Source: Hymenopus coronatus
Lineage: Eukaryota; Arthropoda; Insecta; Mantodea; Hymenopodidae
DNA length: 64,000 nucleotides
Assembly (NCBI GenBank): GCA_030762935.1
Contig: CM060883.1
Span: 47,608,501 to 47,672,500 of the forward strand
Reading direction: 5' to 3'
Part shown: positions 57,595 through 64,000 of the stretch, in pieces
Numbering within the stretch: position 1 is the stretch's first letter
Layout of the letters: each line of letters begins with the position of its first letter
Program-made: the position numbers and the translations under genes
Notes under the pieces: model-generated
The model's input: only the letters and a program-made list of their open reading frames with translations
Told to the model about the DNA's origin: nothing
Databases searched by the model: none

Positions 57595-58069
57595 TAATTT
57601 ATATATTTTTGGAAGCCATTAATCCTGGGCAGCAATGAGTTGTCCATTTTAATTTTGAGCTGTTCTTTTTTTTTTTTGGCTATTAATTTACAGTGCTGAA
57701 TTGTTGCACTTAAATTGTTTATACATTGTTTTTGGGGGCTCTTTTGTACTGAGAGTATTCTTCTATTTTTAAAAGCGTTTCAGTGTGATTAGTGGTTTAT
57801 TCCATAATTACTATCGTGTTCCTTTTTCAGCATTTCTATCAATTACCAGTTTGCTTTTTAGTTCCCTTATTGCATTTTTGTAGTGTTTTGTTTTCCTTTT
57901 GTATCAAATTGTTTTTTCTTATTTTGCAGCATTCCCTTTGTATTGTGTTTTCTCTATTTTGTTTACGTTTGACTGTTAGTTTTCGTATCTGCAATGTAAT
58001 CTTTAATTTTTTGATCTACACATGTTTTCATTCCTTTAGTTTAGTAAACCATGTTCTGACTTGGTGAAG

Positions 58070-58290
58070 CTTTGTTTTGAGGATTTGTCTAATGAAGAGG
58101 ACTTTAAAGACCAGAAATTTTGTATATATTTTTTTATTTCTCCTGTAAATATTTTAAAGGTATTTTAATTAAAATTTAAGAGCCATTTTTAAGAAAGAAA
58201 AAAAAAACACACATCACTCTCTTTTTAAAAAAATAACTTTTTTGGATCGAGAGACCCGAACACTTATGTTGAACATATTTAACAGGTACA
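58070..58290 (+). repeat. Degenerate family P fragment
   Basis: It has TTAAAGACCAGAAATTTTGT, TTTAAGAGCCATTTTTAAGA, CACACATCAC and GGATCGAGAGACCCGAACAC, which follow the family's second-half order at low similarity. Confidence 0.45.
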
Positions 58291-58528
58291 GAAACTGACG
58301 GCATCTGAATTTTGAATTGAAAATTTCATAGTAATAAATTTTAATTTTTTTCGTGATTAACTGCAAAGTTTCTTGAGCTTGTTAAATAGAACATATTAGT
58401 ATTGATTTTACGTAAACTATTTTAACATCAAAGGTTCTTAATTTATGAAAAAACTACACCAGCAATACTAAAATGTAAAAGCACTGTTACCAACATGAAG
58501 ACTCAGAAGTTCCTAGGAAATATCTTAC

Positions 58529-59858
58529 CCTTCTCCAAAGGTTTCCGTTCAACGTCTGGTTTCAGCCTTAGTGATGCCTGGTGTTGACTTTTCTCTAGCG
58601 ATCTCTGCAGCTTGTCAAATGTTGCACTGCAGGAATACACTTTACGTTTGACAGGTTCACTCTGTGGACAGCTTACATCAAGATCATGATGACCCAGATC
58701 AATTGAACGAAATGTCATTAAAGGTGGCCTCTGTTGGTCTTTTGTTGGCTTTTCTTTCTCTTCCTCATTAGAAGTGGCTGGTGCTGCATCGCTAGTCTGA
58801 CGAGGAGTGAGGGAACCATCCGAATCTGATGAAGATAATGATGCCTGTGTAGTTTCCTCCTGCGCCATCCTGCGCAGGTTACGCTGCTGTTTAAGTTCCT
58901 CTATCCTAGCCAGAGCATTTCTACGAGCTTCCTCAACTGCTGAGTTATCACAAGGTTTCTCATCACCAATCCCATTGGTTACTGTCTCCTCCTTCATACT
59001 CACTAAAATGTGTTCGGCTTCTTGAATAAGCTCCTTGTATTTTTTATCAGCCTCCTTATCAGCCTCTATCAAGGCTGCCTCAGATGAGAATGTGGAGAGA
59101 TATGGTCCTGGTGAAGGCCTTGGACAACTGATGGAGTAGGAACGCTGTTTCAGCCAACCACCATCATTGCAAGAAGGTTTCTCTGCATCTGCCCTCTGTG
59201 GCAGTGCTCTGGAAGGTGATGCAGGTTTCTCTCCAGGAAGAATCCTACGCCTCAAAGACACTGGTGTGTTCCCTGCACTACGAGAAACTAATGCACAGCC
59301 ATTCCCACCCCGGTACAAAACCCTCTCCATCAGAATCCTATTCAGATTCTGTGCACTGACCTGCGCAAGGCATGTAGGTTCTTTCCCTGCCCTGTCCTTT
59401 AAACTTCGCCTAACAGAGCAACGTACTTTCCTTTTCTCACTAGATGACCTTGAGTACGCATTCTGACCTGTAGTGTTATCATGAGGGTGGCGTGATGGCT
59501 TATGTCTAGTGCTGCCATCACGAGAGCTTCTTCTAGACAGTTTCTGATGCCCCTCTTCATCTGCATTAAACTTACGAATGCTTGGCCTCCTGGAACCTGG
59601 TACTGGACTGCCTGTGGCTGTAGTTGTAGGGGAGTTCTCATCTTTGGCATGTCGGCGTACACTAGCACGCCTTAGAAATGACTCACGAAATCGCAAGGTT
59701 GGCTTCCTAATGAAGTCAGTATTGGGAATGTGATAGGTGCAATGTCCCTTGTTGATAAGACCTGAGGAACTTGTGGATTTGTCTGTACCATCATCCATTT
59801 CAGCCGGGTTCAAGTCCACATAGGATCCATTATCAATGAAATCCAGTTCTTCCTCATC
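58529..59858 (-). CDS. Large internal coding exon of the minus-strand gene
   Basis: 443 codons plus one base. It starts after the acceptor TTTGTTTTTCAG and ends at GAGAAGG before GTAAGA. It opens with an acidic motif (DEEELDFIDNGSYVDLNPAE) and then FIRKPTLRFRESFLRRASV, followed by long Ser/Arg-rich, low-complexity sequence with many RRxS-type sites (RRPSIRKF, KLSRRSSRDG, RCSVRRSLKD). Then come a short predicted helix (KEADKKYKELIQEAEHILVS), another (EEARRNALARIEELKQQRNL) and a Ser/Glu-rich tail. The composition suggests a disordered, phosphorylated adaptor or regulatory protein. I do not recognise the family. Codon usage is ordinary and no stops occur. Confidence 0.92.
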
Positions 59859-60269
59859 CTGAAAAACAAATGAATCACAGTATCAACAGCCTATTGTCAT
59901 GCAAACACAGAACTTTCTCTACAATTCACAGGTATATTGCATTAATTAGTGATTATATTATCCATTTATATTATTTACAATTTTTTTCAGAAATGGTTTC
60001 AAATTCAGCAATAAGTACTTTGACAAGCTCGGTCTCCAATTCCAGGGAGGCACTCTCAACCAATGGAGGTTCCAGAAACACCATGGAGACACAAGAAGTG
60101 ATTTCTGGATATTTTTTCCCTCTTCCTGCTCAGGATGGCAGTTTCTAGAGCTCGTGTCTACTTCTCCCAGTATAACAAACATTTTGGAACTCTCTTGCAG
60201 CTATGTATAAGTGAGCATGCTTCCGGAATTTATCGAGGTGGTTGTTCCTATGTGCAGTGCTAGTTACTC

Positions 60270-60835
60270 AGCAAGTGGTAGGAGTATGGGACACAGCAAG
60301 AGAAGAGAAGTCCTATGCTTAACACCCTGCAGTGAGGACCACTGAGGGAAGAGGAATCCTGTGTCCGACACTCGAGTGAGTGATCAGAAGAGAGAAAAAG
60401 AGTCCTATTTATCCAGAAAATGAACGAGAAAAAAGAACAGGAGTCTTGGGCTTGACACTTCAATGAAGGATCATGCAGAGAAAACAGTTGGACACATTAG
60501 CGAGTTGTTTGAAAAGAGAAACAGGCATCCTGTATTCAACATTCTAATGAGAGACCATGATGCAAGAAGAGGAGTATTATGTTCAACACTTTAATAGTAA
60601 CTGGAAGATAGATGAGGAGTCCTGTGTTTGTCTATTTAGTAAGTGATTGCAAGACAAAAGAGGAGCACTGAGTGATTTGTAAGAAAGAAGAGGAATCCTG
60701 TGTTCGACACTTTAGTGAGAATTTGGAAGAGAGAAAATGAATCTGTGTTGGACACATTAGTGAGAATTTGGAAGAGAGAAGAGGAATCCTGTGTTGGACA
60801 CTTTAGTGAGTATTTGGAAGAGAGAGGCAGCTTCC
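60270..60835. repeat. Degenerate minisatellite, unit about 55-65 bp
   Basis: Repeated blocks of GAGGAATCCTGTGTTCGACA, then CTTTAGTGAGAATTTGGAAG and AGAGA. The last three units (about 60688-60830) are closest to each other; earlier ones decay toward 60270. I count roughly nine to ten units. Confidence 0.8.
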
Positions 60836-62005
60836 AAAGTGATTTATTACAATGTTATGCACAAAGAATTAAAATGAAGTGACTGGAAACTGAACTAGGT
60901 CAGTATGGAAACAAATCTTATTGCTAGCAATAGAAAAGTGCATTTAGCAAAACTCACTTGTGAAAAACAAGAAGAATCAGAAACTTTCAAGCATGCTCCA
61001 TCAGATGAAACCTTAAGATTCAAAGTGCCCAGCATGAAATATTTTGAAAATCTCAGACATCATGAAAATAATGTTTGATACAAACTGAATGTTTTAACCA
61101 GATGTAATAAATTATTTTTTATAGCTTACCAGTTACACAAAATTCACTCAAAGTGTAGAACAAATCACAGGCTATTCACAGAAAATTCATAATTTATTAG
61201 CCATTAGTTATCTGATATTAGATAAGTTAATAAACTCAAATGATGAATTCATGATTTAATTTACCTCCTCATTATTTATGAAATTATTCTGCAATAATAT
61301 AGAAGATTTTTTTATGGTGAATCCTCCCCTCTATCCCATAATTGTATGCTCATACAGCTCTCCCAGATATTCAAGCTAAACAGAATGGACGTTTTAACTT
61401 CTTTAACGTCCTCCTGACAGTCATCCAAATTCCGAAAATGTGCATAGATTAGAAATACCTTTTGTTGGTTGAATAATCACTGGTTGCAATGGTATAGAAT
61501 GTTTTAGATAGCATTTACAGGTTAAAAATTAAACTTATGTATCTTCTCTTTGATCCCATAGTTATGTAAAGGTAAATATATATTTTTTACTTAGTACAGA
61601 AACCAATGCATTAGAGCTGGTGAATATGAAGATTTGCCACTCCTAGACCACCAAGTTGACCTCTTGCAAAAATAGGAATGTTTATTAAAACTAAAATTAA
61701 CTCATTTAAAAATTGCTTGAAAACATAAAATGTAACATTTACAAAGGGAAATTTTCCAAAAAGACACAAAATGTACAGTCATTACTGTACAGGATATGAC
61801 ATCATCAAACATTTTAATTGGGAGTGGCTTTTGTTCTCAAAATTTCATACATTTCATTCTTCCCACCTAGTTACTTTTTTATGTGATATTTGAAATATAC
61901 AGACGTTGTTTACAGGCCTGCTAATATGGAAAGATTAAAATTGAGAATCAGGAAAGAATGCAGATTGAAAATAAATTAAGAGCTGAAGCTTTCTTGTTGA
62001 CATAA

Positions 62006-62365
62006 TAGCTCTAAGTGTCCTTGGGCTTCTAGCCAGGTAAATAAGATGGATTGACTCCTATGTTTGGAAGATGTACATCATCTTTGTCTTCAGGGTAAAC
62101 TGATAACTTGAAAGTACAGATTTGCATATTTATAGTGCCTGAGTGAAGCTAGGATCTGATTGGTTGGCATGATAAATAATCATGCAAACTAATCAGTTGC
62201 TAGAGAACCAATCAATTGCTAGCTTCACTCGGGCAATATAAACACACGAATCTGGATTTTCAAGTTATCAGTTTACCCTGAAGATGAAGATGATGTGCAT
62301 ATTTGAAACATTGAAGTCTATCCATCTATTTACCTGACTAGAAGCCTCAGAACACTTAGAGAGAT
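62006..62365. mobile_element. 360-bp near-palindrome, inverted pair of Penelope-type tails
   Basis: The left arm (about 62006-62155) and right arm (about 62215-62365) are inverted copies at roughly 80% by eye. They share CAAGTTATCAGTTTACCCTG, CTAGCTTCACTC and TTACCTG-CTAGAAGCC. Each arm, read outward from the centre, has a CCAATCA-type box, TATAAA, CTGAAGA and then a GAAAC-like site, the same order as at 34075-34280. The centre holds a smaller inverted pair (GATTGGTT and AACCAATC). Confidence 0.7.
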
Positions 62366-63405
62366 AGAAAATGTTCAACAAGAATTCAAACTTTTGACAG
62401 CCTATGCAAGATTATATATGGGAAGCATTTTGAACAACTTATTAAATAATTAGAACATTTCTTCGCTACATTGTTTTTAAAATAAGAACTGAAAATAGTA
62501 AATAGTGGAGAAACTTGATTATACCAGCAACTTGTTTTCAGAGCAATCAAATTTTTTATATGACACACTAAAATTGTTCATGCAACTGAATAAGATAACT
62601 GCCCTTCCCTTTTTTTTTTCACAAGGAAATTGTTGTTTAAAATTGTTTGCTGCCTGGCTAAATTTTGCTTTGTATTTGTAAACTTTTTCTTTCAAAATAT
62701 TAAATTTGATATGTCTGAGCATGTTTTAGAAATGTTTAATTTTATTTGCATTATTGCTTACTTATGAAGGATCCACTAGGCAATTATACAGGGAAAGTAA
62801 GAGAGAAATGGGGGAAAAATCACCAAAGAAAGAGAGGAACTGGTGAGGTTGTAATTTATAGAAGAGAGAAATAGATTAAGTTAGTAGGGTACAAAATGCA
62901 CAAATAGAGTGAAAGGGTGTTAATTATACATTATACCAAATTTAGCAACTCCAGGAAAGTAACTATATATGTATGGTGTTTGTAACTTGAAAAGATGTAA
63001 TAAATTATATATTTATTATATCTACGAAGGACCTTGTATAAATTTAATAGAAACAGCTGTATAAAAAAAGGTCATGTGTCAAGACAAGCTAGAATATTAA
63101 ATGAAACACTAAGTCAAGAATTTGACATATTCAGTATAAACGAAAGACAACGCTTTTAGAAATAATATTCTAAATATTCACATCAAAAGCTAAGTGAGGG
63201 ATACCAAAAAACAGCTCTAAATTATAGACACGTGGTTGGAGAAAAAAACAAGCAGATACAACTAGCAATGGTTGGCCATCTTGGAGATGCCACAGGCTAA
63301 GAACTGAATGAGTGGAGAAGGAGGAGAAGAAGAAGAGGGGGAATAAGAATAAAAAATGACCAAACTTTTCCAGATAAAGGATGGTTTGATGTAATTGAGC
63401 CTTAC

Positions 63406-63721
63406 CTGGGGATCTTGTTCATCTCCACCATCCTGGCCTGCAGTGTCCAGGTCAGAGTTGTCCCCATACTCCTCCTCACAGTCTGTGGGGTCACTGTCAC
63501 TCAGAATATCAGTCTCTTTCTCATATACATAGCTCTCGTCAAACTTGCCCAGCATCTCGTTCAGAGTGAGGTCATCATCAGAGAAGTCACTGGTGTTGTT
63601 CGCTGTGTGACAAGATGACGACGAAGTGGATGTGGAGGATGCTGTAGAGGAGGAGGAGCAAACACTGCCACGCTGTTCCTTGTTTGCCGAGGGCGGTGAT
63701 CTACACCAGTCCTGCTGTCTG
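63406..63721 (-). CDS. Upstream coding exon of the minus-strand gene
   Basis: It follows acceptor TTCTGTTCTCCAG (63722-63734) and ends CCCCAG before GTAAGG. After one leading base it reads RQQDWCRSPPSANKEQRGSV, a serine run (SSSSTASSTSTSSSS), then the conserved-looking DFSDDDLTLNEMLGKFDESY, VYEKETDILSDSDPTDCEEE and an acidic end (DEQDPQ). It joins the 59858 exon in phase 0 (DEQDPQ-DEEELDF). The DDDLTLNEMLGKFDESYVYE stretch looks like a structured motif and is the best handle for a database search. The gene continues beyond the right edge of the window. Confidence 0.9.
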
Positions 63722-63799
63722 CTGGAGAACAGAAATAGGCACTTATCAGAATCTTAATACTTCATAATGGGCAAAGCAGTCTTTTCTTTTTTTGTTTTC

Positions 63800-64000
63800 T
63801 TTTTAGCTTAACTTCCTTTAACCTGATTGGTCGTATCAGACGATGAATGAAATAGGTGAAATGATGCCCATGGAGCTCAAAGATACACGACATTCATCTT
63901 CTCAGGATAAGGGAAAACCCCAAAAAAAAACCTTATCCAGATAACTCGCCCTAAGTGAAATTCAAACTCACGACCTGTTGAATATGAGGCAGACAAGCTA
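63800..64000 (-). repeat. SINE family C copy, cut by the window end
   Basis: It has the same order as 12573-12805: CCTTTAACCTGATTGGTCGT, ACGACATTCATCTTCTCAGG, ATAAGGGAAAACCCC, CCTTATCCAGATAACTCGCC and the B-box side AATTCAAACTCACGACC. It lies in the intron upstream of the 63721 exon. Confidence 0.75.

Larger units (their letters stand above)
54520..58070 (-). pseudogene. Penelope-like retroelement (copy 2), interrupted by a mariner and a SINE
   Basis: Minus-strand frames read in order: LVIDRNAEKGT (about 57820-57850), an N-terminal RT region with PTNNLAKLLAYRFSSIP and TLISFDVATLFPNIL (about 57020-57215), then beyond the mariner VLAMGSPQSSLLAGF and CFVDDIFAI (about 55440-55580), and FLGLKIIKKENHLAFGIYWK (about 55285-55345). 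The AMGSPxSxxLA, (Y/F)VDDIFAI and FLxxxI..NxxxFxIYRK blocks are characteristic of Penelope-like reverse transcriptases. The 3' part lacks an intact endonuclease frame. Multiple stops show that it is dead. Confidence 0.8.
50082..58528 (-). other. 8.4-kb intron filled with mobile elements
   Basis: The boundaries are GTAAGA at 58528-58523 (minus strand) and the TTTCAG acceptor ending at 50081. Contents from low to high coordinate: a tandem duplication (51017-51316), a Penelope-like fragment, a family P copy, a second Penelope-like copy, a mariner, a SINE, and a degenerate P piece (about 58070-58290). Confidence 0.7.
59859..63405 (-). other. 3.5-kb intron of the minus-strand gene
   Basis: The donor is CAG-GTAAGG (63406/63405) and the acceptor is TTTTTCAG ending at 59859. 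It contains the roughly 60-bp minisatellite (60270-60835) and the 62006-62365 near-palindrome, plus a weak family P trace at about 61110-61200. No further exon is recognised. Confidence 0.7.

Noticed and set aside
57792..58067. Plus-strand hydrophobic frame that could suggest a third receptor
   Set aside because: It is antisense to A-rich Penelope-like coding sequence, which yields poly-Phe/Leu frames; no Gr signature is present.
59167..59466. Plus-strand frame opposite the large exon
   Set aside because: It is the antisense of a well-supported coding exon with splice sites on the minus strand.

Overview
The window looks like AT-rich, repeat-dense nuclear DNA from an insect, probably a hemimetabolous one with a large genome. 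This rests on two insect gustatory-receptor-type genes, mariner transposons, Penelope-like and LINE-type retroelement remnants, several tRNA-derived SINE families, split genes with GT-AG introns, and no operon-like packing. A termite, cockroach or other polyneopteran is my guess; nothing here fixes the species.

Region 1 (1-32 kb). A cluster of one roughly 0.8-0.9 kb non-coding dispersed repeat, called family P here. I recognise about 25 full or broken copies on both strands, by eye about 15 kb or nearly half of this part, in tandem, inverted and nested arrangements. Two intact, apparently intronless gustatory-receptor (7tm_7) genes lie inside the cluster at 20700-21914 and 29817-30947, both on the plus strand. 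They are clearly tandem paralogs. One isolated exon-like stretch lies between them at about 26899-27000. A degenerate mariner sits inside another degenerate Tc1/mariner relative at 5.8-7.5 kb. SINEs of several types are embedded in the P repeats.

Region 2 (32-49 kb). Gene-poor. It holds a LINE reverse-transcriptase fragment split by a SINE with a perfect 13-bp target duplication, a Penelope-type promoter/ribozyme-like segment, a candidate 3'-terminal coding exon at 42409-42661, a LINE RNase H fragment, a 296-bp internally deleted mariner with TA duplications, and a long inverted duplication near 48.3-48.8 kb.

Region 3 (49.8-64 kb). The 3' part of a multi-exon minus-strand gene with three exons visible (63721-63406, 59858-58529, 50080-49815). 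It encodes about 636 C-terminal residues of an acidic, serine-rich protein ending in a coiled coil, which I do not recognise. Its 8.4-kb last intron carries two Penelope-like copies, a 1319-bp mariner with one stop codon inserted into the Penelope RT domain, a SINE with a perfect 11-bp target duplication, and family P copies. Its 3.5-kb upstream intron carries a roughly 60-bp minisatellite and a 360-bp near-palindrome.

The genes do not form a pathway. The two receptors would act in peripheral chemosensory neurons; the minus-strand gene is unrelated to them. The most unusual feature is the family P repeat, with its near-palindromic 3' end and concentration around the receptors. All percentages and copy counts are by-eye estimates.
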